Below are positions 22,462-31,018 of a stretch of DNA of 36,022 nt, piece after piece. The stretch is from a virus, in IMG/VR virus record IMGVR_UViG_3300030419_003641, positions 1-36,022 of that record; one strand, given 5' to 3'. Below the pieces are notes generated by a model, which had not been told where the DNA came from, made no database searches, and saw nothing but the letters and a program-made list of their open reading frames with translations. Both the position numbers and the translations under genes were made by a program. Numbering within the stretch: position 1 is the first letter of the stretch; each line of letters opens with the position of its first letter.

Positions 22462-25400
22462 TTATAGTTCTTTTGAGAATTTATCATTTATGGTCATGTA
22501 CGGAGTATCTTTTAAATACCGTTTGAGTAATTTTTTTGTTCCTTCTTCACCTGCACCATGTTCTTCGGTTCTTCCCTTGTTGTTGTTTCTTCCTCTGTTA
22601 TATTTTTGAGATGTTATGCTTATGTTGGATGCTGAATTGTTCATTGGATTGCCATCTTTATGGTCTATATCCTTTCCATCACCAACTGCTAACTGACCTT
22701 TTCTTATTCTTTTATTGCGCTCGTTAGTCCTCGCACTCCGTCTTTTTCTTTGTTCGGGTGTAGCATTATATTTCTTTAATCTCTTTGCTCTTTTTACTGG
22801 GTCCTCATCCTCTTTAATTTGATGAAGTCCTAATGGTTTTGTAGGGTCACCTAATTCCCAATCATCTCTACCCAATTTACTATCAAATAAATCTTTATCA
22901 TATATTTTTCTTTGATTAGGATAGTCTGGTAGGGCAAGAATTACTTCTTCATAAAATTGAGATTCATGTATGAAATTTGGACAATCTCCTTGCTCTATAA
23001 AATAATTTAATAGAGTTTTCCAAGTACCATTGTCTTCTTCAATTTTTATATGGTCATATCCGTCTGTCCATCTGATAACTTCATCTATGACTTGTCCAGT
23101 ATTTCCAATTTTACTAAGAATTGTTTCTAGAACATAGAAATAATCAATGAATAGTTCTTCACCTTCTTTAATTTCTTTTAATGCATGTGCGGTAAAGTTT
23201 CCATTATTTTCAAGCAATGAAATATTTTCATTTATATGAGAATGATTTGTCCATCTACAGAAATCTGTTCTTTGATATGTTGGAATATCTTCTAACAAAT
23301 TTAGATAGTATAGTGAAATTTCTTCTCCTGCTTTTATATCTCTTGTTGAAAAAGAACCTAAACCATGAACAGATGACTCTTTAAATTCATATGAATCGGT
23401 AACAGGTTTACGAGATTTGTACCCCTTATTCTTCATCCAATGAGCAAGAGCAAAGGGATTGTCAATGCTTTTATCTTTTTTCATTGCTTTGACAGTTCCT
23501 TCCCAACCTTCGGGAGCATCTTCAACAAACAAATTAAATTCTTCATTAAATAATGCATTTTCTTCTTCTGGGCTGAGTGCAAGGCCTTCTTCTTTTTCTT
23601 CATTTTCTTCTCTGTGTTTTAACACTGAAACTCTATGGGTTTTTGAACCTTTTTCACCATGTACTTTAATTTCGGTGGTTTCTTCAGAGTCTTGTTCTAG
23701 TCCTATGTCAGACCAGTCTTCAATTTCAGAAGATTCCATATCTTCTACATCCCATCCAAGGTGGTCTATTAGTTTAAGTGGGTCACCTTTTACATTGTCA
23801 AGTTCTTTAAAGTTCTGTGCCGCAATTTCTTTACCTGCATCTACATCCTGTTTGAATAACTGCATTGCTTCATCTTTGCTAATTTCTTCTAAGATTAACC
23901 CTTGATGATGTGCAAAGGAATCCATAGATTCTTTTGTATGAACTTGTAAGGCAGCGTATCCTTGATAGTCACCTAGTTTTAAACCAGAACCTTCTCCTTT
24001 ACCTGTTCTTTTCATCAATTCCTCAACACTTATTCCTAACTCTTTTGCGTATGCTTTCAATTTCTTTTCTTTTTGTCCAGTCTTCCAAGAAAAAGCAGTA
24101 TCAGATTTCTCCATAATTTTATTTACTGTTGCTTTACCAGCGTCAGTCCCTTTTCTGAGGTCGTTCATTGCAACATTAGTACCGTCTGCACTCATCGTCA
24201 ACATATATTCTGCTACTTTAGATGTGTTACAACCACAGTTACACCCAGTACTACAACACCCACAGAATTTACAACATCCTGTGGCTGCTTCGGTAAATAG
24301 TATTTCTTTAAATTGTTTATTGTTGTTAAAAACAGTATTAATTCTTTTTGCTAAATCTTTATGAAAAGCATTACCTTCTTTTATTTGGTTTACAATCTCT
24401 GGGTGATACTTTGAAATATCTGTACCTTCCCAATGTTCTGGTTTGGGTGCTTGACCATAAACAGAAGACCATGAAACTCCATTAGCACCAGGTCCAGAAA
24501 CATCCCACCACTTTGGTCCAGTATTTTCATTACACCCCGCACAACGATATGCACCACCTTCTGTAAACCATCCTAAAGGACCTACCCCGACTCCAGTTCT
24601 TAGATGTGTCTTCTGTCTATTCGTTAAGTCTTGAACTATCCCTTCTACTAATTCGTGTGTTTCTTTGTCCATTCCCATTGTGCTTTGACAATTTATGTCA
24701 CTTCCACATTTTTCTTTTAGCATTCCTCTTGCCATTTCAAACATTGCAACTGCTTCGCCTGGAGCAGAAGATATTAGTCTAGAAGGACCCGCTTTTACAG
24801 ATACACCATATCTTTTTTCTCTACCTTTACTATCTGTACGAACTAGAATGATATCACTTTTAGAAGTTGGACCACTTCTAGGCGCATGACTTTTCCAGTA
24901 CTTTGAGATTCCTTGTTTCTTTTCTCCAGGAATTTTCTTACCTGCATGGATTGCTTTCCATGTATATTCTTCGTTTTCATCACCCAGTTCACCTTTAGAA
25001 TTTGCATCCATAAAGTCTTTTATTCCACCAGGCTGTTCAAAAACTCTTTTTGCCACAGAACCTTCTTCAATACCATACATCTCTGCTTTTGCTTGACTCA
25101 TTGTAATACTTGAATCTATTTTATTTCTGTCTGATTTTGATATGTCACCATCATATCCATTATTAAAATGTAAATTAATATGGTCTACAATTCCTGCTTC
25201 TACATCAACCGCATCAAAGTCTGTTGGATATTTTGCTTTTCCTTTTGGTTTTTTCTTCATCAACCTATCAACTTGCTTCTGCATTTTTGCAGTTAGTTCT
25301 GCTTTGATTTCTTCATTTTCTGCATTATCATATTCTGCAATTTTTGCATCTGCATCCTTGCTTGCAAGTTCAATCTCTTTCTTTTGCAATTTCTTTTCTT

Positions 25401-26766
25401 CTGGACTTATTTCGGGTTTTACTTTACTTGGTGCTGGTGCTGATGCTGGTCCAGTTGTCGCAGTGGAATCTTTACCTTCTGGACAATTTACACCTAAGTT
25501 TTTTGAAGTTGTAGTACATTCAAAATTATCATCTTTCGATGCAGAATCCATTGCGCCTTTATTAGGTTTTGTATTTGTTATTTTGTGTGTGCCTGCTTTT
25601 TCCCCTGCCTTTGCATCACCTGCTGTCATAATGAGAACTTTTCCATCAGCAGTTCTTAAAGCAATTACTTCTGTTCCGTATTTTTCCTGTTCTCTTTGCT
25701 TTGCAATATTCTCTTGCTCTGCCTTTCTCATTTGTGAAGTATATTCGTTCAACACCTCTGTTTCAAAATTATAATCAACACTTTCAACTGCCTTTGATGG
25801 TTCTGTTGCTGTCATTCTTGCTCTCACTTGTGCTAGTCTTTCTTTCTCTTGTTTTTGCATTGTAGGCATAAGTTTCTTTGCAATCGCCGCAATTCTCTTT
25901 TTCTTTTTCTTTATTTTAGCATCAATTTTTTCTCGTTGCATAAATGGAACATCTTTCCACTTCATACCTCTGATTAATTTTGCTCTAACTTTTGCAATGG
26001 CGGCTTTATTGGCTTTCTTTACTAGTTCCTTTTTACCTTTTCTTCTCTTTTCTTTAAGTTTTCGTTTTCTTGCTCTAATCTTTGCAGTTCTCTTTGCAGT
26101 TCTTGCCATTTTTCTTCTTGTTTGAACAGAGATTTCATCCAGTTGATTATAATTCTCTGCAAATTCTACAAACTCGTCATAATCAAACCAAGATTCTTTA
26201 ATATTTCCACGAATTCCCATACCCTTTCGTACTGCTTTGAATAGTTTTAATCTATCTGCATCTGAAACATGAGAAGGCATTCCCAACTTGAATGCATTTA
26301 AATTTCCTTCAGCCGCTGCCGCCCTCATTTTAGATGCAGACATACCTTCAATACCTTCTGCATCTGGGTCCCTCTCTCCTGCGGATATAACATCAAAGTT
26401 TGCGATGTTTTCATATCCTTTTTTGCCAATATACTTCTTCATACCGTTCTTAAATTCAGGAACTCTGTCTGCACCCACCACCATAGTAACATCTGTATAT
26501 CCATCTTTGCTTAACTGTTGTAGTACTGCATAGGGATTACCTGAATCCTTATTTACTACAATGTTAGTATCTTTAAGTACCTTTTTCATAAATCTAGATT
26601 TATCCACCGCAGACAATGGATTTCTTTTAGGGTCTTTTGTGTTGCTTCCGTATATTTTATAATCTGCACCCCTTCGTCTTGCTTCTTCTTTTACTTTAGT
26701 TGCAAGTAAAAGGTGACCAGTGGTGGGTGGGTTAAATCTTCCGAATGTAAAAACAATTTTCTTCAT
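22462..26766 (-). CDS. Giant multidomain protein: nucleotidyltransferase, basic region, nuclease-like, Cys-rich, SET, HNH
   Basis: 1434 aa, with AGGAG 6 nt before the ATG. Residues 1-190 are a cytidylyltransferase-like fold (FTFGRFNPPTTGHLLL, ending SASKMRAAA; NMN adenylyltransferase-like). 210-320 are extremely basic. About 590-690 look PD-(D/E)XK-like (SDIILV ... YGVSVKAG). 831-846 are Cys-rich (CCKFCGCCSTGCNCGC). About 1087-1115 hold a WEGTVKAMKK module. 1125-1210 are a SET domain (SSVHGLGSFSTRDIKAGEEI, RWTNHSHINENISLL, GEELFIDY). 1335-1400 are HNH (GKDIDHKDGNPMNNSASN). Candidate prohead-protease sites are LDE (209-211), LNE (339-341) and LEE (959-961). I infer a packaged, possibly processed multi-effector. 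Uninterrupted frame; domain limits approximate. Confidence 0.85.
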   Translation of the reverse strand: MKKIVFTFGRFNPPTTGHLLLATKVKEEARRRGADYKIYGSNTKDPKRNPLSAVDKSRFMKKVLKDTNIVVNKDSGNPYAVLQQLSKDGYTDVTMVVGADRVPEFKNGMKKYIGKKGYENIANFDVISAGERDPDAEGIEGMSASKMRAAAAEGNLNAFKLGMPSHVSDADRLKLFKAVRKGMGIRGNIKESWFDYDEFVEFAENYNQLDEISVQTRRKMARTAKRTAKIRARKRKLKEKRRKGKKELVKKANKAAIAKVRAKLIRGMKWKDVPFMQREKIDAKIKKKKKRIAAIAKKLMPTMQKQEKERLAQVRARMTATEPSKAVESVDYNFETEVLNEYTSQMRKAEQENIAKQREQEKYGTEVIALRTADGKVLIMTAGDAKAGEKAGTHKITNTKPNKGAMDSASKDDNFECTTTSKNLGVNCPEGKDSTATTGPASAPAPSKVKPEISPEEKKLQKKEIELASKDADAKIAEYDNAENEEIKAELTAKMQKQVDRLMKKKPKGKAKYPTDFDAVDVEAGIVDHINLHFNNGYDGDISKSDRNKIDSSITMSQAKAEMYGIEEGSVAKRVFEQPGGIKDFMDANSKGELGDENEEYTWKAIHAGKKIPGEKKQGISKYWKSHAPRSGPTSKSDIILVRTDSKGREKRYGVSVKAGPSRLISSAPGEAVAMFEMARGMLKEKCGSDINCQSTMGMDKETHELVEGIVQDLTNRQKTHLRTGVGVGPLGWFTEGGAYRCAGCNENTGPKWWDVSGPGANGVSWSSVYGQAPKPEHWEGTDISKYHPEIVNQIKEGNAFHKDLAKRINTVFNNNKQFKEILFTEAATGCCKFCGCCSTGCNCGCNTSKVAEYMLTMSADGTNVAMNDLRKGTDAGKATVNKIMEKSDTAFSWKTGQKEKKLKAYAKELGISVEELMKRTGKGEGSGLKLGDYQGYAALQVHTKESMDSFAHHQGLILEEISKDEAMQLFKQDVDAGKEIAAQNFKELDNVKGDPLKLIDHLGWDVEDMESSEIEDWSDIGLEQDSEETTEIKVHGEKGSKTHRVSVLKHREENEEKEEGLALSPEEENALFNEEFNLFVEDAPEGWEGTVKAMKKDKSIDNPFALAHWMKNKGYKSRKPVTDSYEFKESSVHGLGSFSTRDIKAGEEISLYYLNLLEDIPTYQRTDFCRWTNHSHINENISLLENNGNFTAHALKEIKEGEELFIDYFYVLETILSKIGNTGQVIDEVIRWTDGYDHIKIEEDNGTWKTLLNYFIEQGDCPNFIHESQFYEEVILALPDYPNQRKIYDKDLFDSKLGRDDWELGDPTKPLGLHQIKEDEDPVKRAKRLKKYNATPEQRKRRSARTNERNKRIRKGQLAVGDGKDIDHKDGNPMNNSASNISITSQKYNRGRNNNKGRTEEHGAGEEGTKKLLKRYLKDTPYMTINDKFSKEL

Positions 26767-26788
26767 AAAAGACTCCTAATGCGTACTA

Positions 26789-26796
26789 TATGTATA
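26789..26796 (-). promoter_or_regulatory. Late promoter-like box TATACATA
   Basis: Minus-strand TATACATA followed by TAGTA, 22 nt upstream of the 1434-aa gene and directly after a terminator. The same box with a nearby AGTA recurs at 33668-33675, and with GTA at 32268-32275, each upstream of a minus-strand gene. Confidence 0.5.
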
Positions 26797-26836
26797 AAAA
26801 ACTAGAGAGCATACATATTCGATACTCTCTAGTTTT
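26797..26836 (-). terminator. Bidirectional intrinsic terminator
   Basis: A perfect 12-bp stem, AAAACTAGAGAG (26798-26809) with CTCTCTAGTTTT (26825-26836), 15-nt loop, and a T run on the minus strand. It ends the minus-strand transcript of the 37-aa gene and its hairpin region; it could also work on the plus strand. Confidence 0.9.
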
Positions 26837-26843
26837 AATTTAT

Positions 26844-26910
26844 CCCCACTGGCTTCAGCGGGTTAATTTATTAATTGACCACCTCCTCCTCTTATTAGAA
26901 GCCAGTGGGG
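26844..26910 (-). ncRNA. Long-range 13-bp hairpin, candidate RNA element
   Basis: CCCCACTGGCTTC (26844-26856) pairs perfectly with GAAGCCAGTGGGG (26898-26910), enclosing 41 nt. On the minus strand the loop contains AGAGGAGGAGG, a ribosome-binding-site-like run held between the stem arms but without a gene after it. The same AGAGGAGGAG occurs in the candidate RNA at 13125. On the plus strand the stem is followed by TTTT. No known family recognised. Confidence 0.5.
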
Positions 26911-26922
26911 TTTTCGTTTATA

Positions 26923-27036
26923 TTATTGATTCCACGGAAATTTTGTTTTTACCCAATCCCAAAGTGGTTTGCCAATAAATGCTCCCGCCACAAAAACTAA
27001 TGCTGTGAACCAAATTGTTCCTAAAATACCTTCCAT
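26923..27036 (-). CDS. 37-aa single-pass membrane protein
   Basis: The reading frame MEGILGTIWFTALVFVAGAF... ends in KTKFPWNQ. AGGAG lies 7 nt before the ATG at 27036. One hydrophobic helix with a basic, Trp-rich C-terminus. It sits just after the 106-aa gene on the same strand. No family; it resembles other tiny phage membrane proteins, including the 44-aa one at 12785. Confidence 0.6.
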   Translation of the reverse strand: MEGILGTIWFTALVFVAGAFIGKPLWDWVKTKFPWNQ

Positions 27037-27047
27037 AACAGTTCTCC

Positions 27048-27368
27048 TTATATTTTCTTACAAGTGTATCCTTTGTGGTGTGACCTCTCACCCTTTATAA
27101 CTTTATGTATTGCACCTTTATTTAAGTCGTTATCACGGCAAAATTTTGAAAGGTTTTCCACTATAGTTATATTTCCGTCAGCATCCTCAAATTCATATTT
27201 TGTCTTTTCGTCTATATGTATGCTTCGCCATTCCCAGAACCCACCATTTTTTACAAATTCACCACCATGTTCTAAAATAAAATTTTCACGATGTATTCTG
27301 GCTTTGGAATCTTCATTGCATTTTACCCATTCACGAGTGTTTCTTCGGTTTATTAAATCTTTATTCAT
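27048..27368 (-). CDS. Small protein with NUMOD1-like DNA-binding end
   Basis: 106 aa. The C-terminal half, VENLSKFCRDNDLNKGAIHKV then GERSHHKGYTCKKI, has the pattern of the NUMOD1-type helix-turn-helix element found beside homing endonuclease domains. No nuclease motif is present: either the catalytic part has been lost or it acts as a DNA-binding factor. AAGGA precedes the ATG, which follows the stop of the ligase-like gene closely. Confidence 0.6.
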   Translation of the reverse strand: MNKDLINRRNTREWVKCNEDSKARIHRENFILEHGGEFVKNGGFWEWRSIHIDEKTKYEFEDADGNITIVENLSKFCRDNDLNKGAIHKVIKGERSHHKGYTCKKI

Positions 27369-27371
27369 AAT

Positions 27372-28574
27372 TTATCCTTTAATCCAATTTTTATCTACTG
27401 TGAAGTTGGCTTTACTAAATTCTAATCTGTCTACGAATTTCACAGCATTGCTAGTATATTTATCAATCGCCACATATCCTTCTGGTGCAGTTACCTTGAA
27501 TCCGTTTGGAGTCTGAATAAATGTTCCTATGGATTTTACCGATTCTAATTTCCTCAAGAGTATAATCTTACCCTTTGCTATTGAGGACCTTAAAGAAAAA
27601 AGAGAATCCAATTCTTTATTTTTAGAGTTAAGATACTTAACTATCTCGTTTCTTACTGATTCTTTCTTCTTTTTTGCACCCTCAGTTTTAAGACCGTCAA
27701 TCTGTCCTTGTATTTTGTCATTCACAAATGTTGTGAATTCCTCAGAGGAAAGATTGAGTGAACCCTCTCTAACTTTAGAGTTTGCGTAAATATTTAAGTT
27801 GTCTATTACCATTTTGTTATTTACAACATCATCTAAAAATGATTTAGATGATGATAATTTTGTTTTTGCATCAGAGATTACACCTTCAATCGTGCTTGAC
27901 TCCGAACTGGTAAGTGTTGCTGTACCACTCACATCCCTGAAGTTTGCATCGTCCACCCACACCATTCTATTTTTCTTTAGTGATTTTACATTAACACCAA
28001 ACGATGCAGACATGCTTGATATATCTCTGCCTGAGTATGAAGTATGAAAAACTATACCCATCTTTGCACTTTTAATTCTTTTACCCTCACTCGAATCTAC
28101 AGGAATTGCATATGTAATTGTGTTGGGAGTAAAAACATAATGACTTACACCATCTATGGATTTTGTTTTTACATCACCTGGACCAAACATCATATCTCCT
28201 TGAAGTACCCCTTTGATTGGAAGTTTCTTCAAATATTTTAATGCGGTTGTAAGTTTACCTACGACACCACCAGAATGATTCTTTCGTATGTCTGACGGTG
28301 TGTAGTTTATCTTTGGTTTTTTATTAAACACACTCTTTGAACCAACAAAGAATTTGCCATTCTCTGGATTGATTCCACAGATTATAGCAGGTGCGCCATC
28401 CCACTTCACTGTTGCATTTGTTCTTGACTTGGTGTTGCCATTGAGCATTAATGCAATTTCTTCCAAAAATGAAATTGCTTCTGACGCTCTTTCACTTCCT
28501 TCAAACACCAAATCTTCCACATGTGTCATGTGAGTGTTTTTGCCCTCTACAAGATAATCTGTAAATGTTTTCAT
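27372..28574 (-). CDS. Ligase-like nucleotidyltransferase with capsid-targeting-like N-terminus
   Basis: 400 aa. NATVKWDGAPAIICG contains KWDG, matching motif I (KxDG) of ATP-dependent DNA/RNA ligases and capping enzymes; FFVGSKSVFNK, LQGDMMFGP and MGIVFHTSYSG fit later motifs. The N-terminus MKTFTDYLVE|GKNTHM resembles the T4 capsid targeting peptide with an LVE cut site. A second possible cut is near LVFE|GS (residues 23-26). It may therefore be packaged. A nick-sealing or nucleotidyl-transfer activity in virions would be unusual. Start overlaps the exonuclease stop (ATGA). Confidence 0.7.
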   Translation of the reverse strand: MKTFTDYLVEGKNTHMTHVEDLVFEGSERASEAISFLEEIALMLNGNTKSRTNATVKWDGAPAIICGINPENGKFFVGSKSVFNKKPKINYTPSDIRKNHSGGVVGKLTTALKYLKKLPIKGVLQGDMMFGPGDVKTKSIDGVSHYVFTPNTITYAIPVDSSEGKRIKSAKMGIVFHTSYSGRDISSMSASFGVNVKSLKKNRMVWVDDANFRDVSGTATLTSSESSTIEGVISDAKTKLSSSKSFLDDVVNNKMVIDNLNIYANSKVREGSLNLSSEEFTTFVNDKIQGQIDGLKTEGAKKKKESVRNEIVKYLNSKNKELDSLFSLRSSIAKGKIILLRKLESVKSIGTFIQTPNGFKVTAPEGYVAIDKYTSNAVKFVDRLEFSKANFTVDKNWIKG

Positions 28575-29251
28575 ACCATATTTAGGGTTTTATTATGTTT
28601 GTGATAATTTTGTATGGTTTTGTAAAGAGGTTTAACATAATCTATTGTATTCCCGCTGAATACTTGACATGGTACACCTTCTTCATTGGAAACAATGATA
28701 TTAAACTTCTTAATTTCTGTTCCTGTTCTTTCTTGCCACATCAGCGCATATGCTGTTCCTTGAAGAAAATAGTTCTGAATATCTTCTTCGTATTTTTCTC
28801 TTGTGCTTCCCTTGAAATCTATAATTGCCAATTCGCCATTATATTCTGCAACACAATCTACTCTCCCAGCAAGACCCAAAGTTTCACTCCAGAGTGGCAC
28901 TTCAAGTGCATGTACTTTTTCTATTTTGTCCAACTCTGATTTCATTTGTGTGAACAACGCAGAAACGGTTGGTGGTTTAGACATCAAATCAATATCTTTA
29001 TTGTTTAGATAGTCTTCAATGGTTTCATGAAGAATATTGCCTCTGTTGAGAACCCTTCTGGATTCTTTTGGATTCTTTTTTCTCCACTCCTTAAAGAATT
29101 GGCTTTTCTCCCAACCCACCACAGTAGTAACACTAGGATATGTACCCGATGGTGTTTCATAGTGCCTAGTGCCATTTGCGTTGGTTGTTGCAGGGATATC
29201 TAGAAAATCTATTCCAACCTCATCATGTTCAAACACTTTCTGCATATTCAT
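28571..29251 (-). CDS. PD-(D/E)XK exonuclease, RecB/Cas4-like
   Basis: 226 aa from the ATG at 29251, preceded by AGGAG at 7 nt; an ATG at 29272 lacks this. NRGNILHETIEDYL is the N-terminal helix (H...E), LAGRVDCVAEYNGELAIIDFK contains the catalytic D ... DxK, and QNYFLQGTAYALMW is the conserved QxxxY helix. This is the RecB-nuclease (PDDEXK_1) layout seen in phage and mitochondrial genome-maintenance exonucleases. It probably degrades or processes DNA ends. Confidence 0.85.
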   Translation of the reverse strand: MNMQKVFEHDEVGIDFLDIPATTNANGTRHYETPSGTYPSVTTVVGWEKSQFFKEWRKKNPKESRRVLNRGNILHETIEDYLNNKDIDLMSKPPTVSALFTQMKSELDKIEKVHALEVPLWSETLGLAGRVDCVAEYNGELAIIDFKGSTREKYEEDIQNYFLQGTAYALMWQERTGTEIKKFNIIVSNEEGVPCQVFSGNTIDYVKPLYKTIQNYHKHNKTLNMV

Positions 29252-29318
29252 ATTATAACTCCTTTTTATCACATGTCAATAATATAATAATATATAGTAT
29301 AGATTAAGGAGGCATTTC

Positions 29319-30326
29319 ATGGCACATCTAAACAGCAAAACAACAGATGGTACACTATCATTTGAAAAATATGTTTCAAAGAATCCAAAATGGCATTCTG
29401 GTATGGAATTTGTTGTAGAGAACGGGGTGAGTGAAGCACCAATAGTAGAAATAAAAGAAAACAGACCATTTGAAACAAAATTAACAGTGAGTCAGGGTGA
29501 TAAGTTATACATTCCAAATAAATCATATAAAACTATAAACAACAATAAAAGATTTGTAAAGGTAAGGGTTGCCAAAGGCGGTAGTGGATATTTAGAATTA
29601 AGATTTATACGAAAACCCACCAATGTAGATGTAATGAAAACAGAACTGAGAGCAATAAGAGATTTAGATAATGCCATAAGAAGTTCAAAAGCACCATTAA
29701 CAATAGTAGTAAATAAAACTGGTGGTAGAGGAAAGTATGAAGTTAAAGATATTGTGGGTGCGAGAAAGATAGGAGGCACACCAAAAGCAGACCTTGCATT
29801 GTTTGACAGTAGAGGTAATCCTGTGTTTTGGATATCTCACAAAAAAGCAGGGGATGCATTTGCATTCCAACAATATTCTGGTATATCTGCACAATCTGGT
29901 GCATCAATATATCAGCACCCAGAATGTCAAAGATTTATGAAAAGTGTTTCACAATATATTGAAGAAGATAAATTATCCGTACCTCTGTGGAGTGAGATAA
30001 AAGACTCCACACTAAGAAGGATGGCAATATATGGACCAGATGTATTATTTGGTAGTAAGTTTGGACAAAATAATATTCAAATGATTGGTCAGGGTGACCC
30101 AGTTCTTCAACCCATTAATGAAGATGTATTTAGTTTGAGTTTTTCTTCTCATGTTTCAACAAATGAAGATGTTTCTGGTTTGGGTGGTGACTATGAACCT
30201 GTATTTGTTGCTACCTATCGTGCTGGTAGAGGATTCACTGTCGGTGGTAAAACATATAAGGGAGCAAGATTAGGCATTGCTCCCTATGCTATGGTTAAAA
30301 ATAGAAAAGGAATACAAAAAGTTTAA
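29319..30326 (+). CDS. PD-(D/E)XK-like nuclease candidate
   Basis: 335 aa with AGGAGG 6 nt before the ATG. GGTPKADLALFDSRGNPVFW then ISHKKAG gives D ... (x)HK in the two-strand layout of restriction-like nucleases. The same region of the 1434-aa protein reads KSDIILV ... GVSVKAG. N-terminal MAHLNSKTTDGTLSFEKYV is not a signal peptide. It is a single plus-strand gene between two minus-strand runs, divergent from the exonuclease, and its stop abuts the next convergent stop (TAATTA). Function not certain; DNA degradation or a restriction-type role is inferred. Confidence 0.6.
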   Translation: MAHLNSKTTDGTLSFEKYVSKNPKWHSGMEFVVENGVSEAPIVEIKENRPFETKLTVSQGDKLYIPNKSYKTINNNKRFVKVRVAKGGSGYLELRFIRKPTNVDVMKTELRAIRDLDNAIRSSKAPLTIVVNKTGGRGKYEVKDIVGARKIGGTPKADLALFDSRGNPVFWISHKKAGDAFAFQQYSGISAQSGASIYQHPECQRFMKSVSQYIEEDKLSVPLWSEIKDSTLRRMAIYGPDVLFGSKFGQNNIQMIGQGDPVLQPINEDVFSLSFSSHVSTNEDVSGLGGDYEPVFVATYRAGRGFTVGGKTYKGARLGIAPYAMVKNRKGIQKV

Positions 30327-31016
30327 TTATTTACTTGCGGCAGCCATACCAGCGGCTTTTCTTGTCAACCATGCGCCTGCTTTGTTTGCTAACCTACCTA
30401 CTTTTTCTAATCCTTTGGTTGCAACTGCTCTTGATGCAGGGTCATTCTTGATTCTCTCTGATGCATAATCTTTTGCTTTTTGTACTGCCATACCGAGAAC
30501 TTCACGGCTTTGTTTTGACGGTGGTGTTGATGGTGTGTCTTCCGCATTACTTGCTTGAGTCGCTGCCTGTTTTGCTTTCCATTTGTTGCGGATTGCTTTT
30601 ACTCCCTTTACACCACCATATACTGCGGCGCCTGCTAATCCTGCCTTTACCATTCCACCAAGTAAACCTTCTTCTACATTTTCAGTTTTTTCTTTTGCTA
30701 ATTTTTCTTTTTGTTCTCGTTCTCGTCTTTTGTCACCAAAATTATATGGTCTTTCAGTAGTGCCACCATATGCATCCGCAGATGCTTGCGCTCGTTTTTC
30801 TATTGACTTCTTTTGTCTATCCCTTCCAGCCATCGCGGTAGCAACACCCAAACCAATACCAAGAGTGCCAGTGACTGGGTCTATTTCATCCAGTTGAACA
30901 GATTCTTTCGTAACTTGATTCATGGGATTGAAATGAGAACTACGAAAATCTTTCATAGTCACATTATCTTGTTGTGCTGATTTAGCCCAATTTATAAATT
31001 CGTTTTTATTGAACAT
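30327..31016 (-). CDS. Internal-protein-like basic protein with ESVQLDE site
   Basis: 229 aa. Residues 38-44 are ESVQLDE, a one-residue variant of the ESVELDE cut site, followed by IDPVTGTLGIGLGVATAMAG. Two Gly/Ala-rich hydrophobic stretches (the second GLLGGMVKAGLAGAAVYGG) alternate with very basic helical parts. This mixture suggests a membrane-active or DNA-binding peptide after cleavage. It begins 2 nt after the stop of the 414-aa gene. Confidence 0.65.
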   Translation of the reverse strand: MFNKNEFINWAKSAQQDNVTMKDFRSSHFNPMNQVTKESVQLDEIDPVTGTLGIGLGVATAMAGRDRQKKSIEKRAQASADAYGGTTERPYNFGDKRREREQKEKLAKEKTENVEEGLLGGMVKAGLAGAAVYGGVKGVKAIRNKWKAKQAATQASNAEDTPSTPPSKQSREVLGMAVQKAKDYASERIKNDPASRAVATKGLEKVGRLANKAGAWLTRKAAGMAAASK

Positions 31017-31018
31017 AA

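Noticed and set aside
25142-25774. 210-aa plus-strand frame that looks like a membrane protein
   Set aside because: Lies wholly inside the 1434-aa gene on the other strand, whose domains are recognisable; Ser/Phe-rich composition is the usual shadow of Lys/Glu/Ala codons.
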